Source of the DNA: an uncultured Clostridium sp.
GTDB lineage: Bacteria > Bacillota > Clostridia > TANB77 > CAG-508
Assembly: GCA_947572725.1 (NCBI GenBank)
Contig: CANPDB010000017.1
Coordinates: forward strand, 1 to 32,960
DNA length: 32,960 bases
Reading direction: 5' to 3'
Position 1 is the stretch's first letter. Every line of letters starts with the position of its first letter. Both the position numbers and the translations under genes were made by a program. Positions 1 through 8,522 of this stretch are shown one piece after another. The notes under the pieces are model-generated. The model was not told the origin of the DNA. It saw only the letters and a list, made by a program, of their open reading frames with translations, and did no database searches.

Positions 1-35
1 ATTAACTATTTAAATATAATTTTAAAAATTTCCCA

Positions 36-112
36 TGGGGGGTTTGCCATGGGTTCGGGGTTAAAAGGAAAACTAAAAAAGTTGCCATTTAAACCCGGAA
101 CCGATGGCAACC
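36..112. repeat. CCGGAACC arm repeat, one intact and one degenerate copy
   Basis: Positions 79-112 match the 34-bp arm at 17970-18003 except for two bases near the right end (GA instead of AG). The segment at about 36-70 resembles the reverse complement of the same arm but carries several indels and mismatches, so the pair forms an imperfect inverted repeat with only a few bases between the arms. Unlike the copy at 17755-18003 there is no core between the arms. The degeneracy of the left arm could be real decay or poor assembly near the contig edge. Positions 1-35 hold nothing I recognise. Confidence 0.7.
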
Positions 113-118
113 TATTTT
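79..118 (-). terminator. Rho-independent terminator of the thioester adhesin
   Basis: On the minus strand GTTGCCAT pairs with ATGGCAAC around a CGGTTCCGGGTTTAA-type loop, and a run of six T follows. It lies 11 bases after the adhesin stop codon. The stem is made of the repeat arm described at 36-112, so here the repeat itself serves as a terminator. Confidence 0.7.
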
Positions 119-123
119 TTATA

Positions 124-3100
124 TTATATTACATATTTTTTTATTAGAATAACTCCGCCAGCTATTGTAATTAATACAATAAATCCTAATGTGAAATAAA
201 TTCTTATTTGTCCTGTGCTTATTGATACCATTACTGGTGCATCGTCTATGTCGTCTTCTCCTTGTTTTTTATTGTCTGGTGTTGAGTCTTTGTCTGGTAA
301 TCCATATTTATTGTAGTCTTTTGATATTTCGGCTGTGTTTACTTTTACACCCATATTATTTTCACTGTTTATCCATGTAAGAAGTACTTCAACATCTGCA
401 TATTCTCCTGGTTTAAGCAATTTGTTTTCTAATAGTTTTGTAGAAATAACATTGTTTCCTTCATCTGTCCATCCTGGGTTATCTACTGCTACAAATTTTA
501 ATCCTTCTGGAATATAGTCTGTTACTTCTTTTGCATATCCTTCAACATCACCTTCGTTTATTACTCTTATTGAGTATTTGAATTTAACTGTTACTTGGTT
601 TAGTTTTTTTCTATGTAATTCTACTTTTACAACTTGTTCTGGGTCATCATATGGTTTGTGTCCTGTATTATTTACAGTTTGTTTTCCATTTTCAATTACA
701 ATTGCTTGTGTTACCCATTTTCTTAGTGCTAAGTCAAAAGTTTTTACAATTACTTTTTCAAAATCATCATCATCTTGTTGTCCTGGCACATAATCGCCTT
801 TTTCATCGTTTTTGTATGATGGTAGTTCTTCATCTTTTGGAAGTACCACATTGTTTTCTTGTGAATCTCTGTCTTTTACTTCTTTTTTGTTTTCATCTAA
901 ATATTTTGTAATATCAGCTATGTTTGTGATATTTTCGTTTGATTTAGCTGTGTCTTTTACTTTACACATAATTGGTACTTCTTTATATTCTAATACATAC
1001 TTTCCTTCTTTATTTTTTACAGCTTTAGCAATTTTGCTATTTTCTAAATATTTTGTTGTTACTGTTCTTCCGTCTTTTGAAACTTCCCAACCATACTTTT
1101 TATTAAAGTCTCCATCAACATATTCTAAATGTGGTGGTAAATGGTCTTTTATTTCACTTGCATAACCATCTATTTCACCTTCATTGTAAACTCTTAACAT
1201 ATATACTACTATGTTATTTTGTTTTACCAATATAGGCTCTTTTGTATGGTTATAAGTTGCAGTTGTAATTACTTTTCCGTTTTCATCTTTTGTATTTAAT
1301 TTTGATGTGTCAACTATTGGTGCCCTTTTATATGAACCATTATTATTTTTTAAATATTCATTATCATCTATTTTTGTGTCATTACTTACAGCTATAATGA
1401 ATTTTCTTAAGCTTAAATCAAATTCTTTTTCTACTGGTACATCTGGTTTCTTAGGTATTATCACCTTTTCAAAGTCGTCATCATCTTCTTGTCCTGGTAT
1501 ATAATCTTCTTTTTCGTCACCTTTATATGATGGTAAATTTTCATCACTTGGAAGTATTACATTATTTGCTTGTGAGTCTCTGTCTGTTACTTTGTTTTTA
1601 TCTTCATCTAAATATTCTGTAATATCAGCTATATTTGTAATGTTTTCATTTGTCTTAGCTGTATCTTTTACTTTACACATAATTGGTACTTCTTTATATT
1701 CTAAGACATATTGTCCAGAAGTATTCTTTGTTGCTTTGCTAATTTTACTATCTTTTAGATATTTTGTTGTTACTGTTCTTCCGTCTTTTGAAACTTCCCA
1801 ACCATATTTTTTATTAAAGTCTCCATTAACAAATTCTAAATATGGTGGTAAATGGTCTTTTATTTCACTTGCATAACCATCTATTTCGCCTTCATTGTAT
1901 ACTCTTAACATATATACTACTATGTCATTTTGTTCAACTTGTACAGGTTCTTTTGTATGGTTATAAATTGCAGTTGTAATTAAATTTCCGTCTTCATCTT
2001 TTGTATTTAATTTTGATGTATCAACAACTGGTGCTCTTTTATATGAACCATCAGTATTTTTTAAATATTCAGTTGATTCAATTTTTGTATCTTTACTCAC
2101 AGCTATAATAAATTTTCTTAAACTTAAATCAAATGATTGTAAAATTATGTTGTCATAGTCTTCATCATCTTCATATTTAACCCATTTATCAGTACTTGAA
2201 TCTCTATCATCAATATCATTTCCTTCTTTATCTGTATCTTTAGAAATTTCTGCTTCATTTCTTATTACTTTACCTGAAATGTCATCTGCTACTACTTTTA
2301 GCTTTATAGATACTGACTCATGATCTGGTCCATCTTTCATTGTTTTTGAATCATATCCTAATATTAAATTTGTATACATTTTATAATATGGATACTCTTC
2401 CTTGCTATAATCCCCTGGTACTGCATCCATTATAATTTCATTTTCTCTTGATAAAGCATCTGTTGAAACTTGGATGATCTTTTCTTTTGCATCATCATAT
2501 ACAAAATTCCCCCACAAATATGCTTGATTAAATGCTATTGCTTCTTTTTCTTCTTTTGTTAATGTTGTATCATTTTTTAGTTCTTCGCCTTCTTTTTCAG
2601 ACCATAAGAATTCAAGCCCTTCTGGTATATTTTCTGTTATTTCTGAAGCATAACCATCTAATGACCCTTCATTATAAACTGAAAATTTATATGTAACAAT
2701 ATCTCCTTTTTTTACACCTACTGGTTCCTTATTTAATTTGTAATCACCTGTTGTTATTAAATTTCCATCTTCATCTGTTGTATTTAGTTTACTTACATCT
2801 ACCTTTTCTATTCTTTCTGGAACATTTTGATTATTAACTGCTACAATACGTTTAATTAGTTTTAAGTCAAATGTTTCTGGCATTAAAATTAATTTTTCAA
2901 AGTCATCATCATCTTGTTGTCCTTTATAATAATAGTTAGAATCTGTTAAATCTGATTTATTTCCATTTCCAGTATAGTTTGGTAAATTATCAGTATTTGG
3001 TGTAGTGTCTGGTTCAGAATCTCTATCTGCACCTACTTGATTTGTAATTCTTATATTACTTTCACTATCTATTTCTTCTGAAATCCAAGCAATATTAGTT

Positions 3101-4809
3101 AATATTTTACTGTTATGTGAGTCTGGATCTGCCGTTACTTCACATGTTATTTCTATTGTTTCAGAATCTAGTTTTCCTGATTCATATGGTGCTAAATTAT
3201 CTGTATTTTCTTCATTTCTTATTAAATTTAGTATATTATCTGTTAAATTATAAGAACCAAATTCAAAATTTCCACTAATAATATTTTTAAATTTTAGTCC
3301 TTCTGGTAGTTGGTCTACAACTCTTGTTGCTCTTCCATATTTCTGACCTTCATTATATATTGTTATTTTATATGTAACAATATCTCCCTTTTTTATAGTT
3401 ACAGGATCTTTTTTGTGTTTATATGTAGCTGTCGTTCCTGTTTGTAAAGTTGACTCTTCTATTGATGGCACTCTTGATTCATTCCCTGTTAAAGTTTTAT
3501 CATTTACTTTCGTAATATATTTTCTTAATGATAAATCAAAATTTCTTTTAGCTGTTGTTAATGTTATAGGGATAGATTTTGTTTCTTTTTCAGGTATTAC
3601 AACTGGTTGTGCAACAGTGTTTGTATTTGATCCCCATAATGTTAATTTTGTATTACTATAATTAAATTTAATTTCTGCTTTCAAATTAGAAATTGTAACA
3701 CTACTTTTTGGAACAGATATATAAAAATCTTTGCCAACTAATTCTTTAATAGTCTTGTTTGTACTTCTTTTATTCTCATCTAATAAATTATACCCTGTAA
3801 TAACATTATCACCGTTTTTTACTTCTAAACCAATAGTATAAGGTATGCTATTTTCATTTTCAGTGATTTTAATTGGCCCTACAATATAATTATCTCCATT
3901 ACTTTCATATTCTAAAGTTGTTGTTTCTACTGTTGCTGGTGGATTAGCTTCATTATTAGAATAATTTACTGCATTTTCTTTTGCTTTTCTTATTAAATAT
4001 TTATATAGCAATTCTGCCTGTTTTTGTTTTCGTGAACCTATACTTTGTGATGGTATTGCTCCTGTTGGATTATAGTTTGAAAAACTATAATATGTATTTC
4101 CATTTTTATCTGTTGTATAATTTAGCCAACCAGTATTATTAGTTTGATCATAAACAGAATATCCATAATTAGTAAAATACCATAAAGCTGCTTGTTGTAT
4201 TGCTTTTACTTCATCTTCGTTTAATAAACTGTCATCCCATTCTTCACTTGTGATACTTGCTGCTTGTAGTAAAGCATCTTTTTCTTCTGGTGCTGACTGT
4301 CCTTTAATATAGAAATTATCTAACATTGCTAAAATTGCATTATATTTGCTAATTTTAACCCCGTCTTCTAACTCTATTTCTCCTTCTATTATTGAATTTA
4401 AAACCTTATTATTTTGTGCTTTTATGGCTTCTCTCTCAGTTTTCATATCAAAAAATATATCATATGTCTCAGTTCTTTTAATATCAGTGAATCCAACTCC
4501 CGCTTTCAAACAAAATATGCTTGCATCTGTCGGATCACTTCCTGCTGCACTACTATATCTTACAATATTCCATATTTTTGCTGCATATATATCAGTTGAA
4601 GTATTGGCATTTGGATTACCTATCGCATATCCTAGATGTCCTCTATTACCCTTATTGTCAAGGTCTACAATATTATTAGACATTAATTCTGAAATACCTA
4701 AATAGATAGGTGTTGTAGGAATTTGTGCATATGCAATATTTTGTGAAAATGCAAATACGAAAAATAAAATTGCAACTATACTGCTTAATAAAATTCTTCT
4801 TAGTTTCAT
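124..4809 (-). CDS. Cys-Gln thioester-forming surface adhesin with five DUF11-like repeats
   Basis: Large secreted surface protein of 1561 residues, probably an adhesin. The N-terminus is a signal peptide (KLRRILL, then a hydrophobic run ending near AYA). Residues about 45-290 look like a thioester domain: Cys100 in FCLKAG and Gln205/Gln206 in QQAALWYFT match the Cys and Gln that form the internal thioester used for covalent binding to host amines. Five repeats of about 225-245 residues follow, each opening with FDL.LRK-like text near residues 424, 647, 893, 1129 and 1358 and containing a DUF11-type Greek-key segment (NEGDVEGYAKEVTDYIPEGL). They are separated by Asp-rich GQQDDDDFEKV linkers. 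The C-terminus has one membrane helix followed by KKYVI. No LPXTG is seen; STGQ just before the helix may be a variant sorting signal. The start is fixed by GGAGAG 5-8 bases upstream. Thioester chemistry is inferred from the motif only. Confidence 0.85.
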   Translation of the reverse strand: MKLRRILLSSIVAILFFVFAFSQNIAYAQIPTTPIYLGISELMSNNIVDLDNKGNRGHLGYAIGNPNANTSTDIYAAKIWNIVRYSSAAGSDPTDASIFCLKAGVGFTDIKRTETYDIFFDMKTEREAIKAQNNKVLNSIIEGEIELEDGVKISKYNAILAMLDNFYIKGQSAPEEKDALLQAASITSEEWDDSLLNEDEVKAIQQAALWYFTNYGYSVYDQTNNTGWLNYTTDKNGNTYYSFSNYNPTGAIPSQSIGSRKQKQAELLYKYLIRKAKENAVNYSNNEANPPATVETTTLEYESNGDNYIVGPIKITENENSIPYTIGLEVKNGDNVITGYNLLDENKRSTNKTIKELVGKDFYISVPKSSVTISNLKAEIKFNYSNTKLTLWGSNTNTVAQPVVIPEKETKSIPITLTTAKRNFDLSLRKYITKVNDKTLTGNESRVPSIEESTLQTGTTATYKHKKDPVTIKKGDIVTYKITIYNEGQKYGRATRVVDQLPEGLKFKNIISGNFEFGSYNLTDNILNLIRNEENTDNLAPYESGKLDSETIEITCEVTADPDSHNSKILTNIAWISEEIDSESNIRITNQVGADRDSEPDTTPNTDNLPNYTGNGNKSDLTDSNYYYKGQQDDDDFEKLILMPETFDLKLIKRIVAVNNQNVPERIEKVDVSKLNTTDEDGNLITTGDYKLNKEPVGVKKGDIVTYKFSVYNEGSLDGYASEITENIPEGLEFLWSEKEGEELKNDTTLTKEEKEAIAFNQAYLWGNFVYDDAKEKIIQVSTDALSRENEIIMDAVPGDYSKEEYPYYKMYTNLILGYDSKTMKDGPDHESVSIKLKVVADDISGKVIRNEAEISKDTDKEGNDIDDRDSSTDKWVKYEDDEDYDNIILQSFDLSLRKFIIAVSKDTKIESTEYLKNTDGSYKRAPVVDTSKLNTKDEDGNLITTAIYNHTKEPVQVEQNDIVVYMLRVYNEGEIDGYASEIKDHLPPYLEFVNGDFNKKYGWEVSKDGRTVTTKYLKDSKISKATKNTSGQYVLEYKEVPIMCKVKDTAKTNENITNIADITEYLDEDKNKVTDRDSQANNVILPSDENLPSYKGDEKEDYIPGQEDDDDFEKVIIPKKPDVPVEKEFDLSLRKFIIAVSNDTKIDDNEYLKNNNGSYKRAPIVDTSKLNTKDENGKVITTATYNHTKEPILVKQNNIVVYMLRVYNEGEIDGYASEIKDHLPPHLEYVDGDFNKKYGWEVSKDGRTVTTKYLENSKIAKAVKNKEGKYVLEYKEVPIMCKVKDTAKSNENITNIADITKYLDENKKEVKDRDSQENNVVLPKDEELPSYKNDEKGDYVPGQQDDDDFEKVIVKTFDLALRKWVTQAIVIENGKQTVNNTGHKPYDDPEQVVKVELHRKKLNQVTVKFKYSIRVINEGDVEGYAKEVTDYIPEGLKFVAVDNPGWTDEGNNVISTKLLENKLLKPGEYADVEVLLTWINSENNMGVKVNTAEISKDYNKYGLPDKDSTPDNKKQGEDDIDDAPVMVSISTGQIRIYFTLGFIVLITIAGGVILIKKYVI

Positions 4810-4855
4810 AAAACTCTCTCCTTCTTACTTTATAAAAAATAATCTCCTGTTTATT

Positions 4856-4883
4856 ATTTTACTCTTTTTTGTACTTTAGTCAA
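4856..4883 (-). promoter_or_regulatory. Sigma-A promoter of the thioester adhesin
   Basis: Minus strand TTGACT (4878-4883), 16-bp spacer, TAAAAT (4856-4861). It lies about 50 bases upstream of the start codon, with an AAGGAGAGAG ribosome binding site in between. Confidence 0.6.
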
Positions 4884-5051
4884 TAGGTTTTTTTTGGTTG
4901 TTTTTACCTTTATTTTTTCTGCCTTTTAAGTCTTTACGGAAACAGGTTTTCTTAATTTGATTACTAAAATATTATATTCTTTACAATTATATTACATTTT
5001 TTAGGTAAAGTCTATACTTTATGTGAATTAACTCCTTTTTTCTTGCATTTC

Positions 5052-5295
5052 CGTTATAATTCACAGCCTTATTTCAAATAATATATTAGTTTGATTTTTA
5101 AGTTATTTACTCGCTCCCAAAGGATGATAATTATATATTTTTTCACTGCCCCATCCTAAAAATTCTAAAGAAAAGTTTAAAAACTTTTCTAAGAATTTTT
5201 GGACGGTCACCCCGGAGTCGTTCAAAAAGTATATAATTATCACCCTTTTCGCGCTATTTTTAGTTAATATAATTAAACTAATATATTATTTGAAA
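5052..5295 (-). repeat. Nested hairpin element A1 (family A core)
   Basis: The spacer 4810-5359 contains this element and otherwise only promoter-like AT-rich DNA. A perfect 21-bp inverted repeat (5072-5092 with 5275-5295) encloses a family A core at 5108-5264. Read on the minus strand, the core has AGCGCG at its left base, a stem around ATAATTATATA, the loop motif GGGGTGACC, an apical stem GAAAAGTTT/AAACTTTTC, GGATGGGGCAGT and GGGAGCGAGTA. Left of the outer arm, 5052-5066 matches the end motif CGTTATAATTCACAG of the element at 8173-8413, but no matching right end is present. The orientation is set by likeness to the copies at 9986, 17755 and 28187. Confidence 0.75.
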
Positions 5296-5359
5296 TTTTC
5301 ACTATATATAATGTAATACTTCCATGTATAAAATAATATAAATTATACAGGTGATTTAA

Positions 5360-6605
5360 ATGAAAAATAAAAAAATATATTTTATATTTATTGCATTCAT
5401 TCTAATATTTAGTATTACTTTTCCAGTATATGCTGTTGATGAAGATGTTGAAGAACTAACAGATTTCTCAGATATTATAGAAGTAGCGGCAAATACTACA
5501 GAAGTTCCTACAATAAACTCTCGAACTGCTATTGTGTATGATAGAATCAGCAAACAAGTTTTATATGGAAAAAATGAATATAACAAAGTAAAGATGGCTT
5601 CAACCACAAAAATTATGACAGCTATTGTTATAATAGAAAACAATGATTTAACTCAAACTGTTGAAGTTTCAAAAAAAGCTGCTGGAACTGGTGGTTCTAG
5701 ACTTGGTTTAAAAACTGGAGATAAAATAACTATTAATGATTTACTTCATGGGCTAATGTTATGTTCTCGGGAATGATGCTGCTGTAGCACTTGCAGAATG
5801 TACTGCTGGAAGTGTTCAAGAATTCGCAGAATTAATGAACAATAAAGCTATAGAATTAGGACTTACTAATAGCCATTTCGAATCCCCTCATGGCTTAGAC
5901 TCTGATGAACATTATACAACAGCTTACGAACTAGCTAAATTATCAGATTATGCTCTACAAAACAAGACTTTTTTGCAAATAGTAGGAACAAAATCATATA
6001 CTGTTACTATTAATGGCTTTCCTAAGAATATATCAAATACAAATGAATTACTTGGAAATCTAAATGGTGTTTATGGAATTAAAACTGGTTTTACAAATGG
6101 TGCTAATCGATGTTTAGTAACGGCTTGCAAACGAAACAATATGGATATTATTTGTGTTGTTTTAGGTGCTGATACCAAAAAGTTTAGAACTCAAGATAGT
6201 ATAAAATTAATTGAGTATTCTTTTAAAAATTTCCAATATGTTAATATTGAAGATTTAATGAATAAAAAATTTGAAGAATGGAAATCAGAAAATATGAATT
6301 CATTTTTAATTGATAAAGCTTCTAATTCTAATCTTGATATTTCAATATCAAAATTAGAAACTCCCATTATTCCAGTAAAAAAAGAAAATATTGATAAAAT
6401 TGATTTTTCTATTGATATTAATACAATATTATTTGCGCCTATTAATCAAGGACATATTATTGGTAATATAACTGCTTATTCTGATTCTTTGAACTTGTCA
6501 AATGCAGATGTAATTGTTAATAATTCGATTTCTAAAAGAAATTCGTTTGATTATTTATATCTTTTCTTTAAAGATTATTGCAATATTTTATTTAGTAATA
6601 TATAA
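5360..6605 (+). pseudogene. dacA: D-alanyl-D-alanine carboxypeptidase, frameshifted in the SGN motif
   Basis: Serine-type DD-carboxypeptidase (PBP5/DacA family), which trims D-Ala from peptidoglycan stem peptides outside the membrane. It has a signal peptide (residues 1 to about 25), the SxxK motif STTK, and KTG (GIKTGFTNGANR). A C-terminal PBP5-like domain with a hydrophobic tail follows. The reading frame breaks at 5765-5774: the DNA reads TCT-C-GGG-AAT, giving a stop at 5774-5776. Removing the single C at 5768 restores S-G-N-D-A-A, the second catalytic motif, and joins both halves into a protein of 414 residues, a normal length. The start is supported by AGGTGA 5 bases before ATG. Either the gene is inactivated or the base is a sequencing error; the downstream half has no decay, which favours an error or a very recent mutation. 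Confidence 0.85.
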
Positions 6606-6631
6606 CTTGCATATTAATATGTAGCAAAATA

Positions 6632-6659
6632 AAAAGGAAGTATCTTTACACTTCCTTTT
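6632..6659. terminator. Bidirectional terminator between dacA and acpP
   Basis: AAAAGGAAGT (6632-6641) pairs with ACTTCCTTTT (6650-6659), giving a 10-bp stem with an 8-base loop. The A and T flanks serve both directions, which fits the two converging genes. Confidence 0.8.
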
Positions 6660-6900
6660 ATTTTACGTTTTCTTTTATGTATTCAACTACATCTTCTACT
6701 GTTACAACTTTTTCTGCATCACTATCTGGAATTTCTATATCAAATTCTTCTTCTAGAGCCATTACTAATTCTACTATATCTAATGAATCAGCTCCTAAGT
6801 CATCTATAAATGATGCTTCCATTGTTACAGCATTTTCTGCAACTCCTAATTGCTCTACAATAATTCCTTTTACTTTTTCTAATACTTCTTCTGAACTCAT
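6658..6900 (-). CDS. acpP: Acyl carrier protein
   Basis: An 80-residue acyl carrier protein that carries growing acyl chains of type II fatty-acid synthesis on a phosphopantetheine arm in the cytoplasm. The attachment serine lies in [18 protein letters not shown], the classical DSL motif, and the protein is acidic and helical as expected. A strong GAGGAGGTG site lies about 8 bases before the ATG. It follows plsX on the same strand with a 116-bp gap, so the two can be read together, but the gap also holds its own promoter (6970-6998). The pairing of plsX with acpP is usual in Gram-positive bacteria. Confidence 0.97.
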   Translation of the reverse strand: MSSEEVLEKVKGIIVEQLGVAENAVTMEASFIDDLGADSLDIVELVMALEEEFDIEIPDSDAEKVVTVEDVVEYIKENVK

Positions 6901-6969
6901 TATCCGAGTTCACCTCCTCTCAAGTTTATAAAATGATTGATTTGTTTGTGTTTTAACATTTATATTTCA

Positions 6970-6998
6970 TTTATATTATATGTTATTATATTTGTCAA
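6970..6998 (-). promoter_or_regulatory. Sigma-A promoter of acpP
   Basis: Minus strand TTGACA (6993-6998), 17-bp spacer, TATAAA (6970-6975). A consensus -35 box in the plsX-acpP gap suggests that acpP can be expressed independently. Confidence 0.65.
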
Positions 6999-7016
6999 GT
7001 ATATTATAAAAATATT

Positions 7017-8066
7017 TTATTTTTGTACTACTTGGTCGTTACTGTTATGTTGTTGTTTTTGAAATTCTTCTATCATTTTATCAACTGCTTTATTTTCTAC
7101 AAACTTTTCAGCTTGAATAATTGTGTATTCAAATAATAGTTTATCACTACTTCCATGTGCTTTTACCACTGGTTTTTTTACTCCTAAGAATAGTGCTCCA
7201 CCATATGATTTATAATCCATTGTTTTGCTAAATCTTTTAATAGCTGGCAATGCTGGTATAGATAAAATTTTTGCTAATAAATTTTTGGTTAGGCTTTCTG
7301 TTAAAGTTCTTTTTACGAATTTGCCTACTCCTTCTGTTGTTTTTAAAAATACATTACCAGTAAATCCATCTGTTACAATAGCATCTATTTTTCCTGAAAA
7401 AGCATCTCTTCCTTCAACATTACCAATGAAATTGATATCTAGTTCTTCTGCTTTTTCTTTTAATAAATTATAACTTTCTTTTACAAGTTCATTTCCTTTA
7501 GTCTCTTCTGTGCCTATATTTAATAGTCCTATTGCTGGTTTTTCAATTCCAAATGTATTTCTTAAATAGATAGTAGACATTTGTGCAAATTGTAATAAAT
7601 TAATAGGTTTGCAGTTTGTATTAGAACCTGCATCTATTAATAGTAACTGACTATTATAAGCTGGTAATATAGCTGCTAATGCTGGTCTATCAATTCCTTT
7701 TATTCTTCCTACTAGAAGAGTTGCTCCTGTTAATAACGCTCCTGAATTTCCAGCTGAAATGAATACATCTCCTTCTCCTTCTTTTAGCATTTTAAATCCT
7801 ACAACCATTGATGAGTCTTTCTTGTGCTTTATTGCCATAGTTGGTATATCTTCCATTTCTATGGTCTCTGTTGCATTTTTTATTGATAGCCTGCTTGATA
7901 TTTCTTCCATTTCTTTTCCATAAAATTCTTTTATTTTTTCTCTTATTATTTGTTCTTTTCCTATTAATATTAATTCTGCCTTTATTTTGTTTATTGCATT
8001 TATTGCTCCTTTTATAGTTGCCTCTGGTGCATTATCTCCACCCATTGCATCTAGAAGTATTTTCAT
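7017..8066 (-). CDS. plsX: Phosphate acyltransferase PlsX
   Basis: PlsX makes acyl-phosphate from acyl-ACP and phosphate, the first step of phosphatidic acid synthesis with PlsY. The sequence opens with MKILLDAMGGDNAPEA and contains SAGNSGALL, DAGSNTNCKP, NIGTEETKGN and VTDGFTGNVFLKT, all family signatures. The length from this start is 349 residues, normal for PlsX. An in-frame ATG five codons upstream (8081) is rejected because the ribosome binding site GGGAGGAC overlaps it and is well placed for the ATG at 8066. The promoter lies at 8116-8144. Confidence 0.96.
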   Translation of the reverse strand: MKILLDAMGGDNAPEATIKGAINAINKIKAELILIGKEQIIREKIKEFYGKEMEEISSRLSIKNATETIEMEDIPTMAIKHKKDSSMVVGFKMLKEGEGDVFISAGNSGALLTGATLLVGRIKGIDRPALAAILPAYNSQLLLIDAGSNTNCKPINLLQFAQMSTIYLRNTFGIEKPAIGLLNIGTEETKGNELVKESYNLLKEKAEELDINFIGNVEGRDAFSGKIDAIVTDGFTGNVFLKTTEGVGKFVKRTLTESLTKNLLAKILSIPALPAIKRFSKTMDYKSYGGALFLGVKKPVVKAHGSSDKLLFEYTIIQAEKFVENKAVDKMIEEFQKQQHNSNDQVVQK

Positions 8067-8115
8067 GATTAGTCCTCCCATTATTTGTTTTTACTATTAT
8101 ATTGTTGTTTTCTTT

Positions 8116-8144
8116 ATTTTATTATTAAATCATTAAAAAATCAA
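8116..8144 (-). promoter_or_regulatory. Sigma-A promoter of plsX
   Basis: Minus strand TTGATT (8139-8144), 17-bp spacer, TAAAAT (8116-8121). The T-rich stretch after the -35 box (TTGATTTTTT) is shared with the tuf and helicase promoters. Confidence 0.65.
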
Positions 8145-8172
8145 TAGTTTATTGTAATTTTACTAAGGGACA

Positions 8173-8413
8173 GTAATTATTCGTTATAATTCACAGTCAT
8201 ATTTAAAATAGTAGAATAGCTAAAGAGTTATAATATATTATTTTTTAGAAATGAATGTGGGGACCAACAAGTTACAGTATGTAAGTAAAATTTGAGGAGC
8301 AACTGCACCGCAGAAGTTTATCTACATACTGTTAGCAGTTGGGAATGGATAAAAAATAATATATTATAACTCTTTAGCAAATATAAATAAGCTGTGAACT
8401 GTAACAATTATTC
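8173..8413 (+). repeat. Long hairpin element B1 between tuf and plsX
   Basis: The spacer 8067-8522 holds the plsX promoter, this element and the tuf terminator. The outer ends are GTTATAATTCACAG and CTGTGAACTGTAAC. Inside, GCTAAAGAG followed by TTATAATATATTA pairs with the mirror sequence ending in CTCTTTAGC. The core carries GTGGGGACC, the helix CCAAC/GTTGG, a 10-bp stem ACAGTATGTA/TACATACTGT, and GGGAATGG. The GTGGGGACC...GAATGG layout is like family A, but the basal AGCGCG/GAGCGAG motifs are missing. The left 65 bases differ by one base from 21107-21171. Confidence 0.75.
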
Positions 8414-8480
8414 AGAGGTAAGCAATTGTAAATAAGAGAAATATTTTGTACCTCTTAATAGTTAGAAGGGATGCGAACTA

Positions 8481-8508
8481 AAAAAAGAAGCATTTTTGCT
8501 TCTTTTTT
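8481..8508 (-). terminator. Terminator of tuf and the str operon
   Basis: GAAGCA (8487-8492) pairs with TGCTTC (8497-8502), flanked by six A and six T, so it works on the minus strand 15 bases after the tuf stop. The same structure would also terminate plus-strand transcripts. Confidence 0.85.
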
Positions 8509-8522
8509 ATTTTAGCTTTATA

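Noticed and set aside
5356-5643. A 95-residue minus-strand frame overlapping the start of the carboxypeptidase
   Set aside because: It is the mirror of the signal peptide and SxxK region, has no ribosome binding site and matches no family.
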